The translations under genes were made by a program, and so were the position numbers. 64,000 nt of DNA from Calycina herbarum (taxonomy: Eukaryota > Ascomycota > Leotiomycetes > Helotiales > Pezizellaceae): assembly GCA_001414485.1 (NCBI GenBank), contig LLEY01000004.1, forward strand, positions 248,001-312,000. The letters are read 5' to 3'. The stretch's first letter is position 1. Every line of letters starts with the position of its first letter. The notes below the pieces were generated by a model that did not search any database, was not told the DNA's origin, and was given only the letters and a program-made list of their open reading frames with translations. Below, piece by piece: positions 1 to 11,528 of the stretch.

Positions 1-429
1 AAATACATAACCCATCTAACTTACTCCACCAAAACCAAAACCAACTTCAACTCTCATACCTAGCCAAAACTTTATACAAAGAAATCCAAGTGTAATCTCA
101 ACATCTTACCAACTCAACACAAGCAAAAATCCCCGAGGAATATAAGAAGACCTACAAATTGTTATAATACTACCACAAACAGTTTGATTGAGATCTGAAA
201 AAGTGGTATATCATAAAAACGGCGGCTTACCGAGTTTCTAACATTACACAAAGTCTAAATTTACTGGGTGTCAAGAAATAAGCGAGGTACGAATGGAAAG
301 AGCTACATGAAGAGGGGCCGATGAAGATAACGTCATCAGAAATATGCGCTATGCTACAAACTTATGAAAGCAAGAGGCTATGGAAGAAATGCGGAAGAGC
401 CATGAAGGGAAGCGGAGCAGGATAAATGA
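1..429. other. Window edge without a recognised gene
   Basis: A-rich sequence with no long reading frame and no recognisable RNA gene or repeat boundary. It could be the flank of the tandem repeat that starts near 430 or the far end of a gene outside the window. Confidence 0.3.
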
Positions 430-1180
430 ATCAGTCATCAGCGTGACTACACACCTGAAAGAACCCCAAACTAAAAGCCAACCTCATATCTAGGCGCCCG
501 GAATGCACGAGGTGCTACAAATCAAGTTCCGTCAAAGAATCCCTCAAGTTGGAGAAAGTTTGAGTCCCAACTTGCTAAAGAGCCATTAGACTGTATCCAA
601 CAAACCAACATAACATCTAGTCACCAGGAATGCACGATAAACAACAAAGTGTTGATTTGATACTTCATAAGGAACCCCAACCTATACCCAACCTGAAATC
701 TAGACGCGAGGAATGCGCGGCCTGCTACAACCCCTTTCATTCAAAGAGATATATCATCGTTTTATGTTGGAGAAAGCTTTGACTGGCAGACTCATAAAGA
801 ACCCGCAGGCTCTATCCAACATTCTGATCCAGGCACCAGGAATGCGCGACATGCTACAAATTTCTCTCCTCAAAGAAAGTCAACCTTGACTGATGTTCCT
901 CCAACTCCAACGACCAGAACCGCTTCGAAGAATTTCAAGTTACCTCCAACACTCTCTAAAAGCGGAGGACGATGACAATGAACGTGCGATTTCCAACAAA
1001 CCAACAGGTACCGACATCTTTTACCCCTTATCAAAGCTCGAGTAATCCAACAACTCCCCAACAAGTCAACTCAAAGAGTACAACTTAATTCCAACGCCAT
1101 CTTACCACATCAGGGAATGGCGAACTGCAACAGAACACTTCTAAATTTCTAAAGGCAAATCAAATCACAAGCAGAGAATG
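430..1180. repeat. Degenerate tandem repeat (about 85-130 bp spacing)
   Basis: A diverged unit recurs. Its core is a 'tctagnc' element, then GGAATGCRCG, then a TGCTACAA-like block. GGAATGC or a close variant begins at about 500, 627, 710 and 839, and a weaker copy (GGAATGG, followed by CTGCAA) is near 1114. Each core is preceded by a similar block, roughly 'aaagaacccc...ctatccaacc'. Copies are too diverged and unevenly spaced for a young satellite. No protein reading frame runs through the array. It may be a decayed minisatellite or part of a larger repeat. Confidence 0.5.
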
Positions 1181-3240
1181 ACGTAAGATACTCGCGAAGT
1201 GCAACATAATAATGTTCTATTTTCTCTTCCCGAAAGACTTTTAGGTTGGCAACAGGATATGGAAAGATGGTTCTTATACCAAAAATGCTGCAATGATGTT
1301 GGTACTGTTACAAAGATGTTGGCAACTACGGAGGGAGACAAAAGAGAGTGTTGTGTCAAACATTTAAGAATGTTGCTTCGGCATGAGATGGATTTAAGGT
1401 TAATCCCCAACCCAACAGGTCATAATTCAAATAAAGAGTTTTAGAACTTGGGAGCAGGTGAGTTAAAAGCAAAGCGCGAGGGGAGTTGGTTTACATTCAA
1501 GACAAAGAAGTTCTTGCGAGGAGAATGTCCATGCCGAATTATTCTTGATATTCACCTTGAAGGCCATAAGCAAGGCTTGATCTCGAGGCCTAACTCCATG
1601 GGTATAGCTTTCGTCATTCTAACTTTCTAGAAGCGTCTTTGGGTTGATTGGCTATCCATACTAGAAAGATAGAACAACGAAAGCCATCCACTGCCGAATT
1701 TGCTGCCCACAGCTAGCCTGTATCACTGAAAGGATCGAAATTCTGGGAGAGAGAGGAAATGAAATCCAATCTCACACTTCATCAACCGGCGGAGAAACCA
1801 AATCCGTCTCTGATCTTCATTTAAAGATGTGTGTGATAGCAGTGATGCTGGGGAAAAAACGGCATCTAACCATGTTAATCTCTCCAAATTGCCGATCGAT
1901 AGAGTTGCATGACCAGGGAGTATGAGCTGCAGCACACCTCCCAACCCAATTCGGGAACCTTCTCCAAATTGATCAAAGACCAAAAGGGCGCGCAGGAACA
2001 GTCCTTCCATGAAGGGATGAGGGATGTGTCATTCCAATGCGACCAACTTGGTCAATCCAACGTTCCACGCCCTGGTCGCATTGGGCATCAACATTATTAC
2101 ATCGGAACTTTTGCAATGCTGTTGAGACCAACTCCCCGAGGCGTAGAGACACTATTGGGTATTGTTCAGAGATGCCAGACATGAGCCCCAATTTCCCCAC
2201 AGTTTCTTTCCCCAGAAAGTACGCGCTTTGGAGGGATAGGTTGGATGACAACTGGCACTGGCCAGTCATGGTCTAGAAGCATCAGGTGATTTAGCATCGA
2301 CAATATTGAAGATAATGCTCGGAATGCAACGGGGTGGACCACCACACCCCCCTTTCTGATGCGATGTTGCTTTACCATCCTTGGAACCCTGCCTTTGGGA
2401 AACTCCAATTGACCAATTCAATTTCTCAGCCTTGCTGGATACTCGTGATCGGAGATTAGGGAATAGTTCACTTGCCCTCAATGACATCAGCTCCTGGACC
2501 TCCACTTTCAAACCCATATTCGTGAACCCCAAACTCAATGGGCTTTAAGCGCCAGGAACATGGAACTTGTCCTATGTACGCATAATATATCACACCCACA
2601 ACGGCGCGTGCTGATGTTGAAGAAAATTGATAGGCGCCGAATAGGAGAGTAGAAGACGTCTTCTCGACGCTGATTGGCGCTGACCAAAGGCAGGGAATCA
2701 ACAGAGGAGGATCCCGTTTTTCGGGTGATTTGTTTCAACACCGGCACGAAAAAAATTATTGAGTACCGTAGAAACACGTGAGACTTCTTTTTGATTTCTT
2801 TTCGCCATGTTACTCGACTGAACCGTTTCATGTTTCGGTTGTGGATGATCCAAGCCATGTTGCTTGTGCTTTGTCGAGCGAGATATTAAAAAGTTCCGCA
2901 AAGACACCGAACAAAAGGAAAACGGTGATGACGACCGGTGCCGAGGAAGGATTTGTGGCGGCTATATGTGGTAATCCAACAGAACGGGAGTTGGTTACCG
3001 TTTGTGGAAGTTGGATAGGAAAAGCGTGTTGCAATATGTTGGTCCCGTTCTGCTGAGTTGGTCGCATGTGAGGGGAAGTGCTAACACTTTGTAGAGTTAA
3101 GATGATTGATGTAACATCAATCTAAAAGCTAGCAACTGCACCCCTCGAACAAAGAAAGAAAACCAAATCTCTCTGCCTAGAGGATAAATAGGCTCAATTC
3201 GAGGATTGCTTGTTCGATAACTCATTGAAAGCGGTCATAC
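1181..3240. other. Intergenic, no supported gene
   Basis: Only short overlapping open frames on both strands (none above about 107 codons), without recognisable domains, consistent initiation context or splice-linked continuation. GTTGG/CCAAC-rich stretches resemble the repeat to the left, so part of this may be more of the same decayed repeat. Confidence 0.3.
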
Positions 3241-4790
3241 CGGGCTTAATTGTGTTGAACCCTCATTCTTCTCTCGGGTCTCGAGGGGGGGGGAAGAGTT
3301 GACTTCAAGATGATGTCTGCTGACTGCTTGCTTCTGGCTCTTCTCAGCGACGGAGGGACGGAAGGCGGACGCGGAGACGTGATATGAGCCAGGATCGCAT
3401 TGATTCCATGGTTATCAAAAGGAGGGATGAGCTCCTGCAAAGGCGCCACAGGCCGTGTCGCCGGCCGTATATTCCAAAACAAAAAACGATGGAGGCTGGG
3501 AAGCAGGGCTGCAGCTGAGAAGTGGTGTCCTCGGCACGTGCGGAAAAATGATGGCATCGCCCGTCCAAAACGAGCATTTATTGCCGTGGGGTGTGGGTAG
3601 CACGAATAGAAAGGCCTGGTGATGGAAAAAAGGCAGATCCCCCAGCGCCTACGAATCACAGAATCGCCCTCCTGCAATTTCTCTCCATTCTCGTGGGAAA
3701 GAGACAGCCAACCACAGTGGTTGCGCATTCTGGATTTAATTCCTTGCCCAGGACCGTCCGCTTTTTCTGTGATATTGGTGATATTGGGATATTGGGATGG
3801 CCGTGCTCTCCGTACGCTCACCCCATCATCCCATGCCATTATCACTTTCCATCTGCATAATTTCCTGCACTCATCGCCTCGGTCAGGCCTCAACCTTTGA
3901 CCGATCCCAGCCCTAAAGCATCGACCCGCCTCCCCCGCGGTGCATGTCGAGTGAGGGAGGTGAGTCTGCAGTGTCTTGACGTGTCGTGTCCAAGTGTGCG
4001 ACGTCGACTTCCAAGCCAGCCCAAAGCCTAAGCCCTCTCGCTCTCGAATCAGGAGCCCGTACACCGACATTTTGTCAGGAGTCTGCCGCTGTTTTCTTCT
4101 CTGACCGCCGGCCAATTACTCATCGTCAGGCCAGCGCAATCGCATTTAGACAGTGGCGGAAAGGGTTGAGGAAAAACATCGTGTTCGCGGCTTGAAGTTG
4201 TCGTCAGAGTGCGTGTTCTGTGTGCCGGCAGATTTTCCAAACTTTATATTCCCAGTTGGATTTTGACAAGACGACTGGCCACTCCATCGCTACCAGGCAG
4301 GCCCACGTCCACCGGGCGCCCAATCCTCAAGCTGCCATGAAGGTTGGTTATCTTGGTTATCCTCTCGCACGGGCATTGCCTCAGCCGCATCACGAGTCTG
4401 GAGGATCATCAGATTGACCGATTGCACCACTCTGCGCTGGCTGTCACCCTCACGGCCTCCTTTCCATTGGCGCAGTTCCCTTGCCCTTCTCGCATCTGCT
4501 CGGTGTGCTCCAGTGATCGTCCATAAAAGTTGGGCAGGCCTTTTTCTCTCGGTTGTCGGTTCTGGACGAATTGCCTGCCCTTGTTGGTGGTCCAATGCCT
4601 GGACTGGTGTTGAAGTTTGGGAGTGTGTGCATTGTCTCCGGTGAAAACTCCGAAAAAGAACCCGGAAATCTCTGGAGCGAGGCAGGAAGAGTCACCACTG
4701 GAGCCAAGTCAGATCTTTGCCAGCTGCGGGCATGACGGAATGACCTAAACAGGGAGGTTTTACGTTGAGAATAGTCTAAATTACGGTTAG
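3241..4790. other. GC-richer intergenic block with chance open frames
   Basis: GC content is visibly higher than in the flanks, so several frames stay open by chance. The longest is a 289-codon minus-strand frame at 3246-4115. It shows no domain, signal peptide or coiled coil, is rich in Arg, Pro and Ser, and overlaps frames of 77-93 codons on both strands. I treat the block as probably non-coding; an unrecognised gene cannot be excluded. Confidence 0.3.
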
Positions 4791-4794
4791 AATA

Positions 4795-4883
4795 CTATCC
4801 CCCACTGATTACATTGTACGGTGCACAGACATTTGCTATACTAAAACGACCGTGCGCATACAATGTAATTAGGGGGGGGATAG
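4795..4883. mobile_element. Hairpin miniature inverted-repeat element, copy 1
   Basis: About 89 bp bounded by CTATCCCCC on the left and GGGGGATAG on the right. Matching inner arms read TTACATTGTA and ACAATGTAAT, so one strand can fold into a hairpin. The centre holds ACAGACATTTGC and TAAAACGACCG. The same sequence recurs in inverted orientation at 21916-22010 and, more diverged, at 4959-5050. It has no coding capacity. It looks like a non-autonomous element of unknown parent family. Confidence 0.65.
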
Positions 4884-4958
4884 TAGAGTGCTTATAGGAA
4901 GTGTTATCATGTGATGTTAATTTAAAAAGCATTACTAAGTCATACGCTAGAAGAAGGG

Positions 4959-5050
4959 TCTCCCCCCGCTCTTGTGTAAATGTAAGCGCACGGCCGCTGT
5001 GCTATGCTAAATGTCTGTGCACACTACATTATATTTAGGGGAGGGGATAG
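4959..5050. mobile_element. Hairpin miniature inverted-repeat element, copy 2 (diverged)
   Basis: Bounded by a C-rich left end (TCTCCCCCC) and a GAGGGGATAG right end. It shares the centre GCTAAATGTCTGTGCAC with the other two copies, in the orientation opposite to copy 1. The inner arms are less perfect than in copy 1. It lies only about 75 bp from copy 1, so the two together could also be ends of one rearranged larger element. Confidence 0.5.
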
Positions 5051-5099
5051 TAGATCATAACCTATCAAGGTCTACAAGTGAGATATACCCCGGCTATAA

Positions 5100-7066
5100 A
5101 TATATAAATATACCCTCAAACAGACTAGATCATTCTCGGCCTAGCACGGAAAATCCTACGCAGCCTTAGATTCACCTGGCGGCAAGCCTCCCGCGCCTTG
5201 CCCAGCCCAGCTTTTCTAGCCCCAGCCCAACCTTTTAACGAGGCCACCGCTGCCTACCCTACCTATGAGCCTGCCTCCGTCAACCCATTTTTCTTCTGAG
5301 CCACTCACAACTCTTCCTTCCTTTCATCAACACCACACGCAACCAATCATTGCACCCATCAAATCACCTTCCAGAAGGCCTCCAAAAAAGGCTCTTCGCT
5401 ATTGATTACTCGCTCGATAAAGTCCATTTATCGATAGCAGTAACCCGACCACGCCCAAGTGTCCGGTCCTTCCTTAGACGAACCAACAATATCCGTCGTC
5501 GACCCTCAACCCGGCGCGTCGGTCCTCGCTCCTCACTGTCCTGTCACTGTCCTGTCACTTTCCTGTCCTACAGCCAAGTTGCCGACCGTACCTGGAGTGT
5601 CGCAGCAGCCTGTTGACCCTCTGCACGGAACACAGCCAATCGTCCATCCCCAAACACTTCAAAATCGTCATCTTCACCACCCGCCGGTCCAGTCAAAGTC
5701 GCGAAAGGCTTCATCACCACAACAATTGGCTCTCAACCCAATCCCGTGATTATCGTCCGCTGCGGGAAGGATTGCTGCTGGATTTCCCAATTCACGGCGA
5801 CAGGAGACTCGAGAGGTCTCGCATCCCCAAGGTGAGTCGTTCCCAGCTTCCCCGGCGTACTCCCGCTGCGGAAAATTAATTGCAACGTGCGAGCTTCAAA
5901 GATCAAACTGTCGTGCTGGTCGCGACGGAGCGGCGCGTTCGCCAACCGCAGGCGCTACGAACCAAACAGTGAACTGACGTATTTGACTGATCGCAGACTC
6001 TCGCGTCGAGGATTTATCCTCCAACTCCTTTGTTCCAGAACGACCCGGCAATCAACGGCGCATCCAAGCTAGCTCAAGCTACCTACCTACCTACCTACCT
6101 ACCTACCTACTTGACCTCGAACCCCCACCACCCATCGCTCGAGTCGTCAGCATCGCACGTCGCGTCAAAACTAAGCACGCCAGAACACACTATCACAACC
6201 ACCACGCCCAAAAACAATCCACCCGACACAATTCGCCTCCAACCTCAATCAGGATTAACTTGAAATATCTTGCGCCACAGGTGACAGAAATAGGAACTTG
6301 AAGTGGAAGCTGATTGACAAGGTAAGCTAGTTTTGCATGACCTATATGCATGGCCAACGCATCACACTGGTCGAGGCAAAATTCAACGTCGGCTCATAGC
6401 TTCCCCCTCCCAATCGCTCACGTCGCCTGTTTAAGCTGATGCCCAAGTACGATAGCTAACGTTATCGATAGGATCCTTCCTCCAAAGCCGTTGATATTTT
6501 CTGGGGAAAGCCTCGTTGATTGAGTGGCTAGTGAATCTTCAGGCCCCACGACAGCTATTCAATACATACTCTCGAATAGCTTCAGGCGCAACGCCAGCCA
6601 TAATCCTGCCTCACCTTCTCACGTGTAGTCGAGTTCGACCCCGTTCTGCGCGCCTTGCGACTCCACTTGAACGCCTCTTTAACTACATCAGCCCGCATAT
6701 GCTGTGCTGCGGTCAATTACGGTGTACACCTACCAGAGTGCTTGCCAGCACATATCGCATACCAATCGAAGAACGGACCCTTTACTAGTCGATATACTGC
6801 CACTTGCAAAGTTGCGACAACAATTCAACGCGTACTCGAGATCTACGAAGCCGAACATTTCTTCCAACATCCGCACCCGCGAACATCACTATTACCATAT
6901 CGACTTGTACACTAAATATTCACATTTCGAAAATACCGCGACGTCTTTACCCAGAAGTTTTGGAAATTTCTAGGCTGCGAACCAACGCGACGTACCTTTT
7001 GCGCCGCCGCGCCACGAAGTCGATTCAGTCCACTAAACCTACAACTTTTGAAGGAAAATAGTACAA
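5100..7066 (+). promoter_or_regulatory. hapB upstream region and probable long leader with candidate introns
   Basis: Nearly 2 kb without a convincing protein, directly before the HapB start and rich in short upstream ATG frames. Two intron-like segments stand out. The first is 5832-5996, with donor GTGAGT, a CTGAC/CTGAT-type branch and acceptor GCAG. The second is 6322-6471, with donor GTAAGC, branch GCTAAC and acceptor ATAG. Both would be leader introns if transcription begins upstream. The leader assignment is an inference from splice signals and position; the transcript start is not visible. Confidence 0.4.
6079..6110. repeat. Microsatellite (CTAC)8
   Basis: Eight perfect CTAC units, lying between the two candidate leader introns upstream of hapB. 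Confidence 0.9.
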
Positions 7067-8107
7067 ATGATGGATTACGCGCAGTATCAGCAACCGGCGC
7101 CTGCCCAACATGGGCACAACCAGCACATTCAAGCTGGATACCCGAATTCGGGCCAGCACCCAGGTGCAGGAACCACCATTACCTCTCCTTCACAGCAGCC
7201 CCTACACTCGCAACACGCCGTCCATAATCAAACCTCCCCAATTCTCTCCTCGCAGCCTCAGCAACCTGGACAAACCCAGGGCCATCCCATACATCAGCAA
7301 CAAATGGCATACCAACCAAATTATGGAGTTATGTCTGGTGCTCATTATGGCATGCCTGGAATTACTCCCCAGGCAGCTGCAATGGCAGCAGCGGCTGGTA
7401 CATCAAGTGGAGCATACTCGGGCTATCAAATTCCAGATTCCAATCTGTCACAAACCTCCCCAAAAATGACATCCTCTATTAAGAGAGAGCGTCAAGGGCC
7501 GAGATCTCCACAGCAGGTGAACAATCAAATCAATCACCAGATCAACCAAAATCGGAGAATGAGCCAGCAAGTAGGAGGCAGTCCTGCTGTTCCAAATTCA
7601 CAACCGATTATGAACCACACCCGACCTGCGGTACCTCCTAACCAACACCCACCATCACCCCCACTCGTCTCAGCAGTTGAAGAATCACCTCTCTATGTTA
7701 ATGCAAAGCAATTCCACAGAATATTAAAGCGAAGAGTTGCTAGGCAAAGACTAGAAGAAGCACTTCGGTTAACTTCCAAAGGTCGAAAACCATATCTTCA
7801 TGAAAGCAGACATAACCATGCTATGAGAAGACCTAGAGGACCAGGAGGCAGATTCTTGACAGCTGATGAAGTTGCTGAGATTGAAAGAATAAAGGGCGAT
7901 GGTGGAGATGATGGCGACAAAGTCCCTTTAGATACCCCTGCTAAAGGTATGCCAAACAGTGGAGGCGGATCAGGAAGCAAACGAAAAGCTACTGATGATA
8001 ATTCTACACCAAGCAAGAAGGCAAAACTAAATGCACCTCCAGTTGGTGGTCGAAGTAGTGCCGAAGACGAGGATGAGGAGGACGACGATGCAGAAGATGA
8101 TGGTTGA
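7067..8107 (+). CDS. hapB: CCAAT-binding factor subunit HapB (NF-YA family)
   Basis: Sequence-specific subunit of the heterotrimeric CCAAT-binding complex (HapB/HapC/HapE in fungi), a nuclear regulator of many genes including those for iron use, redox response and nitrogen metabolism. The single-exon 346-residue protein has a Gln/Pro/Ser-rich N-terminal half (residues 1-200), usual for the family. The conserved NF-YA core is at about 207-263: ESPLYVNAKQFHRILKRR forms the subunit-contact helix, and RKPYLHESRHNHAMRRPRG, ending in GGRF, forms the DNA-contact part. A basic patch (KRK, KKAK) and an Asp/Glu-rich tail follow. The length fits fungal HapB proteins. The start is the first of two ATGs in tandem; using the second would remove one residue. 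The upstream leader is long and may contain introns. Confidence 0.95.
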   Translation: MMDYAQYQQPAPAQHGHNQHIQAGYPNSGQHPGAGTTITSPSQQPLHSQHAVHNQTSPILSSQPQQPGQTQGHPIHQQQMAYQPNYGVMSGAHYGMPGITPQAAAMAAAAGTSSGAYSGYQIPDSNLSQTSPKMTSSIKRERQGPRSPQQVNNQINHQINQNRRMSQQVGGSPAVPNSQPIMNHTRPAVPPNQHPPSPPLVSAVEESPLYVNAKQFHRILKRRVARQRLEEALRLTSKGRKPYLHESRHNHAMRRPRGPGGRFLTADEVAEIERIKGDGGDDGDKVPLDTPAKGMPNSGGGSGSKRKATDDNSTPSKKAKLNAPPVGGRSSAEDEDEEDDDAEDDG

Positions 8108-9410
8108 TGTCTTCAAATTGTCTGACATTTCCCAAAAACATGTTTTTCTTCTTCAATTTGTGCAGTTATGAGTCACGACAGCGTTTACTTTTTTTTCTTT
8201 CTTCCGGAACGGGTTTTTTTCTTTCGCAGTTTCGCGTATGGCTTTGATTCATCTGAATCTCAGCCATATTTTTAAACATGCAGGTCTTCATTGTTTAGGA
8301 AGGAGATACCAGATAGCCTGTTGGCAGTGGAGTTCTTTTGCTGTGTTGGGACGGTAGCATTGCCTTGATTTGAGGGAAACACGATTGGAGCAGGTTGCAT
8401 ATATGGGGGGGGGGGATGGTTGAACAGGACACTCGCTTCTTCACTTTCTCTCCTTCAACTCACAATCGCTTTGCTAGAGTACTAGAATACCCCATACTTG
8501 CATTTTCCTTTGGCTTCGATCAAGCTGTTCTTCTTTTTTCGTTCGCCATCATGTACGATTGGGCAGCCTTGCTTTGGCTCCCATTATTTCTTTACGATGG
8601 ATCGACTGCCTTTGGATAAGGGGAACAGGGGGTTATTTATTGGGGATGGAATGGATGCATGCATGGAAATATTGGGATCCATGGGGAATTCGCTAGGGCA
8701 AAGGAAGGGGATTAGAATATTTGGCAGCATGTCCGTCACCGGATTACAAAAACAGAACACAGAACAGAAGAAGCACTCGATCTTGTTTTCTTTTCATTTT
8801 CAGCAGCAGTTGGGGTAGCTTCATCGCTGGAGTGGCTCTTTTTTTGATGGGGAGAGTAGGAGATGAATCCCTAATGAATTATTGGCAATGCATTCTTTGG
8901 TTTCTTTGTAGACGATGTGATGTGATGACTTGTTTGGTATATGTTGTTGTAATTGAAGATTGTTTATACTTACTTTACTCTTGCTTGCCCTCTTTTATGT
9001 GTCTACTCATCTTTACTCTGAACCTCTCGGGCTTTTCTTTGGCCCTCTCTCCTTGTCACGTTGGGTTTGCCACAGACAATGTACCTTACATTGCTTGAGG
9101 AAGTTATGTCATACTATTTACCGTCTCTTTTCTTCTTCTTCTTCTCCTTCTTCTTCTTGGAAGGCTCACCGTCACCCTTCTCTCGTGGCTCATTACTTGA
9201 AGGATTGTCAGTGTATCCAAGTAGGATAACTTGAAAATTAAGTTCGTGATTTTCTTCAGCCTTCTTTGAAATGCAGAGGGTGTGACTGATTTCTCTTGGA
9301 TTGGTTGGATTGGTTGGAAGGAAGGGAGGAAGGAAAGAGACGTGGGATGGAATGTGGGGTTTGGAGTTTTCTTCTTCTATTTTCTATATACCTTATTTAA
9401 TTAGTGTATT
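8108..9410. other. hapB 3' region, no supported gene
   Basis: T-rich sequence suited to a 3' untranslated region and then intergenic DNA. A run of G (about 8405-8416) and a pyrimidine tract of TTC units (about 9125-9158) are the only patterns. Open frames of up to 125 codons are Phe/Leu/Cys-rich products of the T-rich strand and show no domain. Confidence 0.4.
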
Positions 9411-9816
9411 AACAGACTACTTAACTACTCGAGTAGTCGTGAGTAGAGTAGAGTAGAATAGAGTATAAGTAGCCAGTTTGATAAGTAGAGTAGAGTAGCT
9501 ACTCTTCACTACTCGAGTAGTAACTCGAGTAGTCTATATATAGTAGTAATATATAAATATAAGCTAAAAAGTTCTACTTTTAGTAGTAAAAAAATGAGAT
9601 ATACTTGAAAATTAGGTAAGAAACTAATAACTCTTACTTCTCTCTCTTTCTCTTTTAAATAGATATAACCTTGGAAAGTTTCTATAATTTCCGACTTTAT
9701 AACTATACCCCGATATTAGGCCTGGGTTAACCGACCGTCGGTCCGAATCGGCCCGTACTACTCGAGTAGTGTTAAGTAGAGTAGAGTAGCGGTTGCTACT
9801 CTACTCTACTCTACTC
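9411..9816. repeat. Palindrome-rich repeat with CTACTCGAGTAG and GAGTA pentamers
   Basis: The perfect 12-bp palindrome CTACTCGAGTAG occurs at 9425-9436, 9509-9520 and 9758-9769, with a partial copy near 9524-9532. It is surrounded by runs of GAGTA (or its complement TACTC). The right edge is a perfect hairpin: arms 9776-9790 and 9795-9809, 15 bp each, with a GGTT loop. The middle is AT-rich. Similar inverted pentamer blocks at both ends suggest a small transposon or a slippage-expanded palindrome. No coding capacity. Confidence 0.6.
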
Positions 9817-10731
9817 ATTTAATACGCTGTATTCAATAGAATTTTGAATTTCTTTTCTGTTGACCTTCACTCCCCTTTTCCTGGATCTCTTCCCCTTTCA
9901 CTTCCCGGTCGTACATTTTCCCATTCCGTCCCACCTGCACACTACATTATGCTGCCGCTCTCCCGCTCTCCCGTTCCGTCTCTCGTATTTCCTTTCCGTA
10001 CCATGCCGTTCCTTGCCGTCTAGGTTTCTTCCCCGACTCAGAATCAAGTACCTTGTATAAATAGCTAAGACGATGAATCATCGTCGTACGTGATGGGTGC
10101 GGGATTTGTTTACTTAGTGTGGGATAAGCTTTTGGGCTATTGAGTTAGGTTCTTTTATGTTATGCGGCTAGAAGGTTAGCTGGGGATTGAGGAGCTAGGG
10201 AGGAAACTAATTTAGGAGGACGGTTAAGGGGGAAGAGGTACAATATGGAGGAGATAACTTGTACGGAGGGTTGGCGGGGATTCCTGTGAGAGGAGTGGGC
10301 GTAGTCTAGGTTACGATTATTTGGATTTCTTCCAAGTTTGGAATAACGAGTGTGAAGTAACAAGGAAAAACGTGTTCAGGGAGTGAAGGAGCAGCGCCTG
10401 CTTCTCTTGCCGTGCTCATTTCGCAGGAGTTGAGAACCTAGTATTTGTGGCACTTCTTTATTTCTATTGAGAAGAAGATGTGTTGCAGACTAGATGGGGA
10501 GTAGGCTTGGAATCGTTTTGTTACGCTCAGCCTTGTTTTGGATTGTGTTCTACTTTGTCCTTTGTGTTATGATACTTGGTTCTGATAACATCAAAGTTGT
10601 TGTTTTCAACTCGAAAAGCTTCTCAAGGCAAAGTCATTCGATCTTCGGATGGTACGCGAAGTTGTGAATATAGGTTAGGATTTTGGAATTAATTCTCTAG
10701 ACACTTGCTAATTTGCTTTTTTGGTGTTCAG
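9817..10731. other. Intergenic, no supported gene
   Basis: Short open frames only. The part from about 10400 to 10720 keeps normal composition and could be the 5' side of the NLR-like gene that was later interrupted, because it precedes the transposon remnant that abuts the pseudogene. I could not align it convincingly to NACHT motifs. Confidence 0.25.
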
Positions 10732-11526
10732 CAAGTACTTAGGTACTTCCATTTACAAGAAGTCCCAACGCCTAACTTGGCGCAAATAAGAGAAGACTTT
10801 TCAAAGCTCTAGGGAAGAGTATATTAGCAGTTTACGCCTTTATCCATATTTTTGTTATATTTTTACTATTCTAGATAGCGACGACGCTCCTAACCTCTAA
10901 GAAATCGTAGATAACTTTAATAGAAGTAAGGAGCGTATCTGTCTTATCTTTAACGAATACCTTACCGATTTTAACCTTTTATATCAAGAATTTACTAAAA
11001 ACTAACAAACTATCTACCCTTAATAATAATAATAGAGATAAGAGAAGGAAGAGAAGTAAGAGAGAGAGAATAAGAGGAGAAGAGAGAGGGTAGAGGAGAG
11101 CGAGCAGTAGAGAGAGGAGGAGGAAGATAGAAGAAGGGAGGTAAAGAGAAGGAGAGAGGCAAAGGAGAGAAGGAGGGAGGTAGAGAAGAAGAGAAGAGAG
11201 GAGGAGGAGCGGATAAAGGAGAGGAAGTTCCAAGCATAAGAGACATAAAGGATACGAGAAACGGCAGAGGCAAGAGAGAAGGATAAGGAGCTTTATAAAG
11301 CGTACTTAATAGCTATACTCGAAGAGCAGTATTATAATACTATTGATAGAGGGGATAATAAAGATGAAGATAAAGAGTAATAGAGAGTATTTAATATATA
11401 TTATAACACTCTAGACAAAGAGGAGGGGCAGTAGAGGGGCAGGAGTAGATTTTTAAGAAAGGCACGGACTTTTTAAAACTTTTCTGGGCTTTTTTAAACC
11501 AGGGAAGCTTAATTCGCAACTCACTG
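10732..11526. mobile_element. Decayed transposon remnant with purine-rich tract
   Basis: An AT-rich block, poor in CpA and TpG, that ends at 11526 in a 22-bp sequence (11505-11526, ending CGCAACTCACTG) followed by TA. This matches, with one mismatch, the right terminal inverted repeat of the TA-flanked element at 28954-29478. About 200 bp (11025-11230) are almost pure A+G on the plus strand and would translate as Arg/Glu/Lys-rich sequence with stops. A preceding stretch reads loosely like a Gag segment (FNEYLTDFNLLYQEF, about 10950-10995). I found no left inverted repeat, so the remnant may be composite or truncated. Confidence 0.45.
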
Positions 11527-11528
11527 TA

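Noticed and set aside
3246..4115. 289-codon minus-strand open frame
   Set aside because: It lies in a GC-richer stretch where many frames are open, has no domain or plausible composition, and overlaps competing frames on both strands.
10979..11273. Leu/Ser-rich minus-strand frames
   Set aside because: Complement of the purine-rich tract; hydrophobic only because of base composition.
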